Source: CALCMJ01 sp964475415 (lineage in GTDB: Bacteria > Bacteroidota > Bacteroidia > Chitinophagales > Saprospiraceae). From it: a DNA stretch of 64,000 nucleotides. This document shows, piece by piece, positions 1-9,184 of this stretch. Where the stretch lies: the NCBI GenBank assembly GCA_964475415.1, contig CAYYWZ010000004.1, positions 54,602-118,601 on the forward strand, read 5' to 3'. The translations under genes were made by a program, and so were the position numbers. The notes beneath the pieces are model-generated. The model ran no database searches, was not told the DNA's origin, and was given only the letters and a program-made list of their open reading frames with translations. Within the stretch, counting starts at the first letter, position 1; the number at the start of each line of letters is the position of its first letter.

Positions 1-1
1 T

Positions 2-2776
2 GACGGCCTTTCTATTTAACTCTTCTTCAGTAATATCGTGCATTATGAGGAAGGCCTCACTCTCATTTTGGAAAGTGGGTAGAATGTTGACTTTACAATA
101 GATGTGTTCACCATTTTTAGTTTGAAATACGCCTGTGGTCTTTATTTTTTTTCCTTTTAGTATGCTACTTTTATTCTTTTCGTGGAAAACGTATATATTT
201 TGATCAGTTACGAATGTAGATTGATCAGGGACTAAATCATGGGCGTTTGAACCTAGTAGTTCTTGTTTACTTGTATATTTTAGTTTTTCTAAGGCTGCCT
301 GATTACAATCTATCAACTTATTTTCTTTATAATTATATATAAAAATAGGATCAAACATATTTTCATACATTTTCTCATAATAGGTTTGTGTTTTTTGTAA
401 CTCTTTTTCTGCAATTATTTTTTCTGTAACATCATTGTAGGCTAGAAGGGCTCCATCTAGTTTTCCATATTCATCAATTATTTCATTCCAGAATCCTTCT
501 ATAAAAAGTAGTTCACCTTCTGGATTAGAGATTTGAGTTTTTAGAAAATAGTCCTCAGTAGATTTTTTATTTTTTTGAAGAGTTTTAAGTAAAGATGAAG
601 TAAAGCCTTTACTTGTGATATTAGATAGATTGGAGTGATATATCTCGTTATCTTTTTTCTTATGAATCTCTTCTACTCGCTTATTACTGAATAGAATATT
701 ACCTTCTTTATCTATCTGCAAAATGGCAGAAGGAGATGTTTCTACAAGCATCTTATATCTTTTTTCACTTTCAGTAAGTGCCTGTTCTTTGAATTTTTTT
801 TCAGTTATATCTATAGATACCTCTAGACAACCTATAATCTCACCCATTTCGTTCATCACTGGAGAATAGGTATTTTCAACATAAGCATCATGCCTCTCCT
901 TCATTACTCCTGAATAATGGACAGTATCTCCTTCGAATACTTTATTGAAGTATAATTTCCTCCATTGATTTAATGTATCTCGATCTATTAGATCGTGTAA
1001 GCTATCTCCTATCTTTAATTTTATACCATAAGCTTTGAAATCTTTAATCGCTTGTTTATTGATTGCAATAATATCCATATTCTTATTAATGGCATAGATA
1101 CCATTAGGAGTACTATCTAGTACGGCCTTAAGTGTAGCCTCTCTATTGATAAGTTCTCTTTCAGCTTTTCTTTCCGCAGTGATGTCAGAAGCGCTTTCTA
1201 TAAATCCTATTATATTATTTTGAGAATCAATAATCGGTTCGAAGGATATAATGAGCGTGTATTTATGTCCTCTTATAGTTGTATCTATTTCATGTGTTAC
1301 TGTTTCCCCCTTAAGTGCTTTTGAGTAGTAGTTCTTTATATTGTATTCTAGTTTTTCAGGTGGGTATATATTACGTATATTTTGTCCTACTTTTATATTT
1401 TTATTAAGTAACAGCTTATGATTTTTTATTGCTGATTTATTTATATTTATAATATTAAGATTAGTATCATAGGAGATGATCTTTCTTTTAGTGCTATTGA
1501 GGATTGCTTGAAGGGTTGATTGCTTTTTTATTAGCTCATGCTTAGCCTTTACTCGTTCAGTGACATCATTAAATACAAGAAGGATTCCTTTAGGATTATT
1601 CTCCTGATCTTTTAGTATTTTCATTTTACCTTCTAGAATGAAAATTTCACCTGTTTTGTGGATAGCTCTATATTGCGCTTGTATTTCTTTACCACTCTTT
1701 AATAATTGTTTTAAGTCTTTTTCGAAAAGCGTTATATCTTCTTTGTGAATGTAATCTGATGCTTTTTTCTTATCAAATTCTCCCTTTTCATATCCAAATA
1801 TTTCTACAGATACAACTGAAGAAAAAATTATTTCCCCTTTCAGATCTAACTGCACTATTCCTGAAGGTGAAGTTTCTATAAGGGACTTATATTTTATTTT
1901 TGTATGGCTTAGTTTTCGCTTTGATTCTATTTCTTCTGTAATGTCATATAAGGTGAATACACTATTTACATATTCTCCTTCGGGGCTGAAAACCCCTTGA
2001 AGTGAACTATTAAAATGCACTATGTTTTTATCTTTTTTTATGAGCTTGCCTTGGAAGGATATTTTATCGACTTCTCTACCAAGAATTTTTTTACTCATTT
2101 CGACCGTTTCCTGTCCATAGTCAGGATGAATAAGGTCGGCAATAGTCATCTTACTTATTTCAGAATTAGAATAGCCTGTGAGTGCAGAAAAAGCTTCATT
2201 AGCATAAAGTAGCTTGCCATATTTTACTTCTACAATTCCGAAAGTATTATTATCTACAACACTTTTCCATTTAAATTCAGAATTTGCTTTTAGGCTTTCA
2301 TTTAGTTTCTGTAGATTTATTCTAGGATTTACTTTTTCTACTTTTACATAATTACAGAATTGTACAATAGGGATACTAAGTTTCTTATAATTAGCCTTGT
2401 TTTCGTTTTTCTCTTTTTTACCTAAGATAAAAACAAAATTTTCAGTTATGTGGTAGATGTAATAATCTGTACACTTTCGATTTAATGCTGTATTAATCTT
2501 ATCCCGAAGTTTACTTTTTTCGGTAACATACTTATCCACTTTTGTCTTCTTGCAAAGCTTAAAAATTTCTTTTAACTTTTTCTGCGATCTAGCTTTTTTG
2601 AAACTCGAGATATCGTAGAATACACTATCATCAAATTTGATTATTCCTTCTTTTATTGATATGGAAAAATCTTTTGCAAGAGATTCTAGAAAACTGGATA
2701 TATTATTATCTACTTCTTTTCTCGGGTCCCAAGAACTATACAAGTTGTTTTCTGGTATGTAATTATTAAGTTCCAT
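2..2776 (-). CDS. Multi-PAS sensor protein, C-terminus beyond the window
   Basis: Reading on the minus strand from the ATG at 2776, the frame stays open for 925 codons to the left edge, so the gene is partial. After an N-terminal region of about 150 residues with no domain I recognise come six consecutive PAS/PAC units (roughly residues 165-285, 295-415, 420-545, 550-675, 685-800 and 810-920). Each ends in the typical PAC pattern of a D(I/V)TE or DITAE box. There is no signal peptide or membrane helix, so it is probably a soluble cytoplasmic sensor. Families with this layout usually end in a histidine kinase, but no HisKA or HATPase region lies inside the window, so the output is unknown. It is divergent from the Crp/Fnr gene. 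The reading frame and PAS repeats are seen directly; the signalling role is inferred. Confidence 0.85.
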   Translation of the reverse strand, partial: MELNNYIPENNLYSSWDPRKEVDNNISSFLESLAKDFSISIKEGIIKFDDSVFYDISSFKKARSQKKLKEIFKLCKKTKVDKYVTEKSKLRDKINTALNRKCTDYYIYHITENFVFILGKKEKNENKANYKKLSIPIVQFCNYVKVEKVNPRINLQKLNESLKANSEFKWKSVVDNNTFGIVEVKYGKLLYANEAFSALTGYSNSEISKMTIADLIHPDYGQETVEMSKKILGREVDKISFQGKLIKKDKNIVHFNSSLQGVFSPEGEYVNSVFTLYDITEEIESKRKLSHTKIKYKSLIETSPSGIVQLDLKGEIIFSSVVSVEIFGYEKGEFDKKKASDYIHKEDITLFEKDLKQLLKSGKEIQAQYRAIHKTGEIFILEGKMKILKDQENNPKGILLVFNDVTERVKAKHELIKKQSTLQAILNSTKRKIISYDTNLNIININKSAIKNHKLLLNKNIKVGQNIRNIYPPEKLEYNIKNYYSKALKGETVTHEIDTTIRGHKYTLIISFEPIIDSQNNIIGFIESASDITAERKAERELINREATLKAVLDSTPNGIYAINKNMDIIAINKQAIKDFKAYGIKLKIGDSLHDLIDRDTLNQWRKLYFNKVFEGDTVHYSGVMKERHDAYVENTYSPVMNEMGEIIGCLEVSIDITEKKFKEQALTESEKRYKMLVETSPSAILQIDKEGNILFSNKRVEEIHKKKDNEIYHSNLSNITSKGFTSSLLKTLQKNKKSTEDYFLKTQISNPEGELLFIEGFWNEIIDEYGKLDGALLAYNDVTEKIIAEKELQKTQTYYEKMYENMFDPIFIYNYKENKLIDCNQAALEKLKYTSKQELLGSNAHDLVPDQSTFVTDQNIYVFHEKNKSSILKGKKIKTTGVFQTKNGEHIYCKVNILPTFQNESEAFLIMHDITEEELNRKAV

Positions 2777-3088
2777 TCTTTATAACAGTAGTAATTTTCT
2801 AATCCTTTAGTTAAAAATAAAAAATAGACAGGTATGTTCTATTAACTTTTTTCTTTCGAAAAATATTATTAAAATTAATCCAATTACTAAGAAGATAGAT
2901 GCAGGGGATATGCTGGCTTATTTTATTATAAGTAAAAGTAATTAACTATGCTGGCTAGATTACTACAGTAGACCTACAGATAATCTACAGATAAACTACA
3001 TGAGCTATGAATTTACTTTTTTTCGTTGTTTTCTTCAATTCTTTTAAGGGTATTTGTTTTGGCGGACATCTTAAAAGAAAATATCAAG
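2777..3088. other. Intergenic region between PAS sensor and Crp/Fnr gene
   Basis: This divergent spacer of about 310 bases is very AT-rich. I see no gene in it. Its one notable structure is a short 11-bp-period repeat next to the Crp/Fnr gene, listed separately. The frame of the Crp/Fnr gene is open back to an ATG at 3026, but those 21 extra codons do not look like part of the family fold. Confidence 0.5.
2963..3005. repeat. 11-bp-period imperfect tandem repeat
   Basis: Four consecutive units start at 2963, 2974, 2985 and 2996, each beginning with CTACA. Units 2 and 3 share the ten bases CTACAGATAA; unit 1 is CTACAGTAGAC and unit 4 starts CTACATGAGC. A spacing of 11 bp is about one helical turn, so the sites would face the same side of the DNA. 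That would suit a protein-binding array controlling the Crp/Fnr gene or the divergent PAS gene. The repeat is seen directly; any binding role is inference. Confidence 0.55.
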
Positions 3089-3778
3089 ATGCAGAATACA
3101 GCTAAATTTTTAATGTTAAGGAATATTCCTCTTCTTTCTATGCTTAAGGATTCTGAGATGCAATTGCTAGCAAATGAGGTGATTGTAAAGAATTATAAGA
3201 AAGATGAGCACATCTACAGCGAAAAATCGGTAATCAATTTTGTCTATATTGTAGATAATGGTACAGTGAAATTAGCACAGTCTACTGTGGATGACAAAAC
3301 ATTAATAAAAGATGTCCTGTATTCTCATTCGCTTTTCGGAGAAAATATATTTATTCAGAAGCAACTAAGGTCTGAATATGCTCAAGTCATGGAAGACAGC
3401 AGAATAATCGCTATTCCTTCTAAATTATTCCAAAGCATGTTTAGCTCTAATCATAAATTTGCCTTACAGGTTACACAGGTAATAATAGAAAGGTTAAAAA
3501 ATATAGAAACAAGAATCCATAATTTTGTATTTCTAAAGGCTAAATCAAGAATTGCAGAATTTATCAAAAAGACAGCTAACCTTAAAGGCATTAAGATAGG
3601 TATAGATGAAGTCCTTGTTAATCACGGTATGTCTCACAAAGATATTTCTTATGTAACAGATACCTCTAGGCAGACCGTTGCAAGGGTGCTGGGAGATTTC
3701 AAAAGAGCTAATATAATTCACTTTAGTGATCGAAAGCCTGGAAAGATTCTTATAAGAAATATGGTAGCACTTAACTAA
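3089..3778 (+). CDS. Crp/Fnr family transcriptional regulator
   Basis: This 229-residue protein has an N-terminal cyclic-nucleotide-binding-type beta-roll (about residues 10-125, with a GTVKLAQ and LFGE pattern), a dimerisation helix (about 125-155), and a C-terminal winged helix. The recognition-helix segment reads TDTSRQTVARVLGDF, typical of Crp/Fnr proteins. I prefer the ATG at 3089 over the upstream ATG at 3026, because family members start just before the beta-roll. No N-terminal or scattered cysteine cluster for an Fnr-type iron-sulfur cluster is seen, so it more likely senses a small ligand or acts constitutively. The gene stands alone and is divergent from the PAS sensor. Target genes cannot be told from the sequence. 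Confidence 0.88.
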   Translation: MQNTAKFLMLRNIPLLSMLKDSEMQLLANEVIVKNYKKDEHIYSEKSVINFVYIVDNGTVKLAQSTVDDKTLIKDVLYSHSLFGENIFIQKQLRSEYAQVMEDSRIIAIPSKLFQSMFSSNHKFALQVTQVIIERLKNIETRIHNFVFLKAKSRIAEFIKKTANLKGIKIGIDEVLVNHGMSHKDISYVTDTSRQTVARVLGDFKRANIIHFSDRKPGKILIRNMVALN

Positions 3779-3862
3779 ATAGATCTAGCTAATAGCTGGT
3801 TAAGTCCATACAAGTTATATTCAATTAGCTTATTTTTTTCAATATATTAAATAGATGCTATT

Positions 3863-4339
3863 TTAGTCAGTCATTCCAACTCCTTCGTTAAGACCTAAAC
3901 CTAGAGCTTTTAAACCCATCTCTCTTAATTCAGTATGGAAACTGCTGCCATCTTTTCTTACAAGTTGACGTCCTTTTGCGTCTAGAAACAAAAGTGTAGG
4001 ATATTGATTGACATTAAAAATGGTCGAGATGTCTGGTCCTTCGCCTTTCTCAGCATCAATTTTTACATTTAAAAAATTATCGTTTAAGAATTTTGCTGTA
4101 GACTTGTCAGAGAAAACCTCTTCGTCCATAATCTTGCAAGGAAGGCACCAGTCAGTATAGATATCTAGAAAAATGAGTTGATCACTAGCTTCTGCGTAGT
4201 CCAAGATATCCGAAAATTGCTGTTCAGTTTGAAAATTTACAAGCGTATCCTGTTTCTTAGTAATTACTTGTTGTTGTTTACATGAACCAAAGAGAAAAAT
4301 AGCTAGAAAAATAAATAATATATTAAAATAATTCTTCAT
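3863..4339 (-). CDS. Thioredoxin-fold lipoprotein
   Basis: This 158-residue protein begins with a hydrophobic signal ending in a lipobox (LFGSC, Cys20), so it should be lipid-anchored outside the cytoplasm. A thioredoxin fold follows, with the redox motif WCLPCK at residues 64-69 and a cis-proline segment QYPTLLFLD further on. It resembles DsbD-gamma or DUF255-like thioredoxins that reduce or isomerise disulfides in the periplasm. CLPC rather than CGPC suggests a changed redox potential. It sits just downstream of the glycosyltransferase on the same strand, about 55 bases away, and could share its transcript. A second, distinct thioredoxin lipoprotein lies at 9185-9697. The partner protein is unknown. 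Confidence 0.85.
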   Translation of the reverse strand: MKNYFNILFIFLAIFLFGSCKQQQVITKKQDTLVNFQTEQQFSDILDYAEASDQLIFLDIYTDWCLPCKIMDEEVFSDKSTAKFLNDNFLNVKIDAEKGEGPDISTIFNVNQYPTLLFLDAKGRQLVRKDGSSFHTELREMGLKALGLGLNEGVGMTD

Positions 4340-4394
4340 TTATAATTATTTGTAATTCAATATTTTATAAAATTAATTGAAATTATTTAATATT

Positions 4395-5159
4395 CTAATT
4401 TCTCTTAACTTTTTCTAATGCTTCATACTTCATTTGGAGCATATCATGTAATGCTTTGCTGATTTGCCAGCCCATTTTTCCTTCTAAGAAGCCTAAGTAG
4501 ATAACATAAGATCTAAAAAAACGCCATTTTGGGCCGATATATTTCTTTAGGACAGATATGCTTTCATTTTTTTTTCCCAGACCTTCCGCTCCGAGTAGCG
4601 CATACAGCTTATATTTTTCCTTGAGGTCATTTATAGTGTCGTAAGAGTAGTGTAGTATTTTTCCTTTGTTTTTTACAATTTTAGTTCCACTAGGAATAAT
4701 CAATAGCTCATGTACTGAGCTATCATTCCACCGGATACTTTCTCTATGGAAGAGTCTTTTTTTCCACTTAGCTCTAAGTTCAGAGAACCTCAAGGCTCTA
4801 GATCCGATATGATCCGTAAGTTTAAAACTATATACTGATGATTTATCTAAATTCAGATTGTTTATGGTTTCTGCCATCTCATAGGATATTCTCTCATCGG
4901 CATCTAGAGAGAGAATCCATGAATGCATAGCCTTAGAACTGCCATAATTCTTATTATTACCATAGCCTTGCCAAGGGTGGATATATGTTTTTACTCCTAG
5001 GGACTTAGCAATTTTTACTGTATCATCTGTGCTCTCTGCATCTACGACAACTATATCATTACTTACTTGTCTAGCAGATTGAATAAAAGATTCTATTTCT
5101 TTCTCCTCATTTTTAGTAATAACAACTACCGAAATCTGTTTTTCAGATTTTTCTTGCAT
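4395..5159 (-). CDS. Family 2 glycosyltransferase (WaaE/KdtX-like)
   Basis: This 254-residue GT-A fold enzyme has the N-terminal pattern SVVVITKNEEKEIESFI, an aspartate-rich VVVDAESTDDT segment, and the metal-binding DxD in SLDADER (Asp86 and Asp88). It closely resembles the LPS core beta-1,4-glucosyltransferase family (WaaE/KdtX), which uses a nucleotide sugar at the inner face of the membrane. The C-terminal part is basic and amphipathic, consistent with membrane association. Its start overlaps the end of cysQ by 17 bases, which indicates one transcript and probably coupled translation. The sugar and acceptor cannot be assigned from sequence; a role in LPS or another surface glycan is the best guess. 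Confidence 0.85.
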   Translation of the reverse strand: MQEKSEKQISVVVITKNEEKEIESFIQSARQVSNDIVVVDAESTDDTVKIAKSLGVKTYIHPWQGYGNNKNYGSSKAMHSWILSLDADERISYEMAETINNLNLDKSSVYSFKLTDHIGSRALRFSELRAKWKKRLFHRESIRWNDSSVHELLIIPSGTKIVKNKGKILHYSYDTINDLKEKYKLYALLGAEGLGKKNESISVLKKYIGPKWRFFRSYVIYLGFLEGKMGWQISKALHDMLQMKYEALEKVKRN

Positions 5160-5928
5160 AAGCGATAAAGTGTGGATTCAGCATAGATTCCTTATTATAA
5201 AGTAAGGGTTTCTCAGTATTATAGTCTATAACGCTTCCACCTGCATTTCTAAGTATTGCATCAGCCGCTGCTGTATCCCATTCCATAGTCGGTGCCAATC
5301 GAGGATATATTTGTGCTTGCCCTTCAGCTAGAATAAGAAATTTAAGGGAACTACCTTTTGATACTTTTTGATGTTGATCAAATTTTGAAATAAATTCGCT
5401 CGTCTCCTCATTGAGGTGAGATCTAGAACAAACTACAGTAAGGAAGGATTCATCTAATCTGAAAAATCCACTATCTACTTTAGTTGTTTCGTTATTACTT
5501 ACTTTATAAGCACCCATTCCTTCCATTCCATAGAATAATGTATCTTTCGCTGGAACATAAACTATTCCTAATACAGGTCTCTGCTTATGTATCAAGGCTA
5601 TATTTACTGTAAACTCACCGTTTTTCTTAATAAATTCTTTAGTTCCATCTAATGGATCAACTAGCCAGAAGTATTCATAATCTTTTCGCTCCTCATAAGA
5701 TACCTGTTTGTTTTCTTCAGATATTATGGGATAGGAAGGATTCAGTTTTGCTAGATGATCACATATGATTGTATTAGCGGCGAGGTCAGCTTTAGTAAGG
5801 GGCGAGTTATCATCTTTAGCTGCAAGTTCAAAATCTACAGCGGGATCTAAATAAATTGACATGATTGCTTCTCCAGCTTTTATCGCAATAGATTTAAGTG
5901 ATTCTATCTCTTTTTTTATGTTATCCAT
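5143..5928 (-). CDS. cysQ: 3'(2'),5'-bisphosphate nucleotidase CysQ
   Basis: This 261-residue inositol-monophosphatase-superfamily enzyme hydrolyses 3'-phosphoadenosine 5'-phosphate (PAP) to AMP, clearing a by-product of sulfate assimilation and sulfation. The metal-binding motifs are all present: SEEN at 70-73, DPLDGT at 91-96, and WDTAAAD at 217-223. Length and motif spacing match bacterial CysQ. It is the first gene of a minus-strand pair with the glycosyltransferase, with overlapping ends. No sulfate-reduction genes lie nearby, so a role in general PAP turnover is likely. Some family members also dephosphorylate inositol phosphates, so substrate specificity is not certain. Confidence 0.9.
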   Translation of the reverse strand: MDNIKKEIESLKSIAIKAGEAIMSIYLDPAVDFELAAKDDNSPLTKADLAANTIICDHLAKLNPSYPIISEENKQVSYEERKDYEYFWLVDPLDGTKEFIKKNGEFTVNIALIHKQRPVLGIVYVPAKDTLFYGMEGMGAYKVSNNETTKVDSGFFRLDESFLTVVCSRSHLNEETSEFISKFDQHQKVSKGSSLKFLILAEGQAQIYPRLAPTMEWDTAAADAILRNAGGSVIDYNTEKPLLYNKESMLNPHFIAYARKI

Positions 5929-6105
5929 ATTCGTATCGTATTATCTAGTTTGTAAAAGTAATAAATCTCTTCAAATGTTAAATATTATTATCATATAAGT
6001 TAAAATGTTGATTTACATCGTCTTATATATGGGGATAAACGTCAAATAGTTTCTGAACCATAAAATTTCATCAGTAAATATTCAATTTTGTTGGTGAAAT
6101 TATTG

Positions 6106-6113
6106 TAAATTCG
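6106..6113 (+). promoter_or_regulatory. Candidate Bacteroidota promoter (-7 TAAATTCG)
   Basis: TAAATTCG fits the relaxed TAnnTTYG -7 element of Bacteroidota. A TTTG at 6087-6090 lies 15 bases upstream, slightly closer than usual, as a possible -33 element. Transcription would start near 6119, giving a leader of about 60 bases before the terminator at 6147-6180. This is a motif match only. Confidence 0.35.
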
Positions 6114-6146
6114 TATAACAGTCATTGGGTGTCTGTAATTTCGTTG

Positions 6147-6180
6147 CCTTGTCGAACAATCTTTTCGACAAGGTTTTTTT
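6147..6180 (+). terminator. Intrinsic terminator upstream of the M1 peptidase
   Basis: A perfect 10-bp stem (CCTTGTCGAA at 6147-6156, TTCGACAAGG at 6164-6173) with a 7-base loop is followed directly by seven T on the plus strand. On the minus strand there is no T tract, so it acts toward plus. No gene ends upstream on the plus strand: the neighbour, cysQ, points away. It must therefore end a short leader or small RNA that starts in the 5929-6140 spacer, ahead of the M1 peptidase start at 6237. Confidence 0.75.
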
Positions 6181-6236
6181 ATTTTGTTACTTTCTCTCAG
6201 AAAATTCTTATTATACGTAAGATCAATACAAACTGG

Positions 6237-9173
6237 ATGAGACTATTGTTTGGATTACTTTTTATTTTTCTGTCATCAACTATTGCCTCTGGGCAGCAAG
6301 GTGAAAATAGGCATCATTATGCTATAGAAGTAAGTCTAGACACCGCTCTACATACTATTACAGGAAAGTCAGTTATAAGTTATTACAATAATACGGATTC
6401 GGATTTAAGATCTATTTACATGCATTTATGGGCAAATGCTTATTCTAACAATAGCACCCCCTTAGTTACACAGATGCTCCAGATGGGCTTTACAGATATA
6501 TACTTTCAGAAAAAGGAAGAGAGAGGAAGGTATCTTAATATTAATTTCTCGGATCTTGAAAAGAATAATTTGAACATAGCTTATCAAGACGATAGTAATG
6601 AAATTCTAAAACTAGATCTGCCTAAATTATTAAAAGCAGGAGAAAGGATAAGTATACAATGTGATTTTACAATCAAGATTCCTGAATTGATATCCAGGAT
6701 GGGGTATAGCAAAGAATACTATCAGATTTGTCAATGGTATCCTAAGGTGGCAAAATATGATAACCAGAGATGGCATACAATGCCATATTTGCATCTAGGA
6801 GAATATTTTAGTGATTTCGCAGATTACGAGGTTAAAATTAATTTGCCAGCTGGCTTCCAAGCTGTAGCAACAGGGACAGAGGCGATAGAACAATCTGGAT
6901 ATTTTACTGCGCAGAATGTTACAGATTTTGCATGGTTTGCCTCATCAGATCTCACAATAGAAGAAGAAAATATTACTATAAACGGACAATCTGTTTTCCT
7001 ACAAGTTGCTAAACATCAGAAAAGTGAATCCTGGGATGAAGCGATGGACTTTCTCAAACGTTCGGTTGAATTTTATACAGAAGAAGTGGGAAGCTATCCT
7101 TATAAAGAAGCAAAGGTTGTTCTTTCAGATGCCGCAGGAGATAGTGGTATGGAATATCCAACCATAACGATAATTGGCAATACTAAAGAGAAAGAAATTG
7201 TAGATCACCTTATTGCTCACGAGGTAGGTCATAACTGGTTTTACGGTGCAATATCTTCTAATGAGAGAAGATATCCTTGGATGGATGAGGGTATAAACTC
7301 CTTCTATGATCACAAGTATCACAAGAGGTATTATAACAAATTTCCTTATGATAATTCTGTTCCCCAAAGACTGCGAGATGATGATAAGGATTATACATCC
7401 AGTTATTCTCTAGTAGGCTCTGTCTTACTGAATCAGATGAAAGCTGGAAAATCGGAACCGTCTGATCTTCATTCAGATGATTACTCTGCATTAAATTATG
7501 GACTAAGTGCATATGAAAAACCAGCGCAAGCTTTTAACTATTTAGAGGACTACCTGGGAGAGGCCTTGTTTAAAGAATGTGTAAAAACCTATTACCAAAC
7601 ATATAAGTTTGGCCATCCTTCGCCTCAAAATATGCAGGATATATTCGAAGAGATAAGTAACAAAAATTTAGATTGGTTTTTTCATGGATTCATCTCTAAG
7701 GCTGGAGCAATGGATTATGGTATAACTAAGATAGATAAGGAAACATCGACCATCACTATAGAAAATAACGGAACGATCCAAGCGCCAGTAAAGATTTCTT
7801 TTTTTGATAATGATAAGCTTGTAAGAGAGGAATGGATAGCAGGATTTTCTGATGAGTACGCTTATAAATACGAGTTAGAAAATTTTGACAATCTGAAAAT
7901 AAATAGAGGACATTATACGCTAGATGTCAATAGAAGAAACGACTCCTATAAGACGAGTGGTATTTTTAAATACAGTAAAAAGAAAAAGCTTTCTTTATTT
8001 GGAGGTATTAGAAATGCTGAGCAATCTGAAATTTTTTATTCACCTTATTTTTCAGCTAATTCCCATGATGGCTTTTCTCTAGGGTTAGGTTTTTACAATT
8101 CGATTTTGCCAGCGAGTAAATTTAAATATTTTCTTGCTCCAGCATATGCAACAGCTTCGCAGCAAGTGGTAGGACTGGCGAAAGTATCCTACGATATATT
8201 ACAGCAAAGCGGCAAATTTAGGAAGGGAGTCCTTTCACTTAGCCTTAAGAGATATTCTTATAATAGTAACGAAGAGAATGATTTTGACTTGCAGTATACC
8301 AGAGTAGTACCCGCTTTTCGCTTGTACCTCAATAGTGAAAACAAAAAGAGGTTGACAAACTATTTTCAGTTTAGATCTATCAATTTGTTTGAGGATGTAG
8401 CGTCTTTTTCTGATACTGAAATAAGTTTCAGTAGCGAGCATAGTGCTATCCAAGAGCTTAGTTATGTTCGTTGGTCACAAGATGGTTTTTCTCCTTATAG
8501 ATGGGATATCGCTTTGGAGCAGCAGAGCTATAAGTCATTTGATGATCAGAATTCGTCTTATGTCAAATTAAGTTCTTCGTTTGATTATTCTTACTTATAC
8601 AAAAAGGATAAAAGATTTTTCTTCAGGATGTATGGAGCTTACTTTTTATATAATTCTATGAGAGAGTCAGGTAATTTTTCTAGTAGATTTTCTCGTGGTA
8701 GCATAGCTCTGATGAGTCAAGGATTCAATGATTATAGATATGATGACTTTTTTGTTGGAAGGAATAATCAGAGTGGATTTAGTTCTAGACAGATAGCCAA
8801 TAACCAAGGAGGCTTTAAAAATGCTTTGACAAGTGCTTTTAATATAGGACAGTCTAACGACTTTGCAATTGCGATGAATCTCAAGATGGATATGCCATTT
8901 AAGATTTTGCCATTTCCAGTAAGGCCTTACTTAGACTTAGGATACTACTCCTCTAAAGCGAGTGTACTAGATCCATTTATAGGAAAGTTCCTATATAGTG
9001 GTGGATTCGCGATAGAATTAGGAGATGGATTTATGGGTATATATATCCCAGTCATCAATTCTTCAGATATTTCTAACATCTATTCCACACAGACTTTTCT
9101 TAGTCGTATCAGTTTTAGTTTTAATCTTAACAAGTTAGACCTATGGGAAGTCTCAGAAAATCTCAACTTCTAA
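6237..9173 (+). CDS. M1 family metallopeptidase with barrel-like C-terminal half
   Basis: This 978-residue secreted protein starts with a signal peptide (MRLLFGLLFIF to about SGQQ). The ATG at 6237 is chosen because the upstream in-frame ATG at 6129 would run through the terminator hairpin and bury the signal peptide. The first 540 residues are an M1 (gluzincin) aminopeptidase: the zinc motif HEVGH at 328-332 with the third ligand Glu351 in WMDEG, and an N-terminal beta domain. The remaining 400 or so residues consist of alternating aromatic/polar strands, many Tyr/Phe/Ser, and a terminal Phe (ENLNF). That pattern is typical of an outer-membrane beta-barrel rather than the helical domain of classical M1 enzymes. 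The protease is thus probably tethered to the outer membrane. The barrel call is inferred. Confidence 0.88.
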   Translation: MRLLFGLLFIFLSSTIASGQQGENRHHYAIEVSLDTALHTITGKSVISYYNNTDSDLRSIYMHLWANAYSNNSTPLVTQMLQMGFTDIYFQKKEERGRYLNINFSDLEKNNLNIAYQDDSNEILKLDLPKLLKAGERISIQCDFTIKIPELISRMGYSKEYYQICQWYPKVAKYDNQRWHTMPYLHLGEYFSDFADYEVKINLPAGFQAVATGTEAIEQSGYFTAQNVTDFAWFASSDLTIEEENITINGQSVFLQVAKHQKSESWDEAMDFLKRSVEFYTEEVGSYPYKEAKVVLSDAAGDSGMEYPTITIIGNTKEKEIVDHLIAHEVGHNWFYGAISSNERRYPWMDEGINSFYDHKYHKRYYNKFPYDNSVPQRLRDDDKDYTSSYSLVGSVLLNQMKAGKSEPSDLHSDDYSALNYGLSAYEKPAQAFNYLEDYLGEALFKECVKTYYQTYKFGHPSPQNMQDIFEEISNKNLDWFFHGFISKAGAMDYGITKIDKETSTITIENNGTIQAPVKISFFDNDKLVREEWIAGFSDEYAYKYELENFDNLKINRGHYTLDVNRRNDSYKTSGIFKYSKKKKLSLFGGIRNAEQSEIFYSPYFSANSHDGFSLGLGFYNSILPASKFKYFLAPAYATASQQVVGLAKVSYDILQQSGKFRKGVLSLSLKRYSYNSNEENDFDLQYTRVVPAFRLYLNSENKKRLTNYFQFRSINLFEDVASFSDTEISFSSEHSAIQELSYVRWSQDGFSPYRWDIALEQQSYKSFDDQNSSYVKLSSSFDYSYLYKKDKRFFFRMYGAYFLYNSMRESGNFSSRFSRGSIALMSQGFNDYRYDDFFVGRNNQSGFSSRQIANNQGGFKNALTSAFNIGQSNDFAIAMNLKMDMPFKILPFPVRPYLDLGYYSSKASVLDPFIGKFLYSGGFAIELGDGFMGIYIPVINSSDISNIYSTQTFLSRISFSFNLNKLDLWEVSENLNF

Positions 9174-9184
9174 GAAAGAACCTA

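Noticed and set aside
3787..3838. Possible terminator after the Crp/Fnr gene (AGCTAAT..ATTAGCT plus T run)
   Set aside because: The stem is only seven AT-rich pairs with a loop of about 30 bases, too weak to call.
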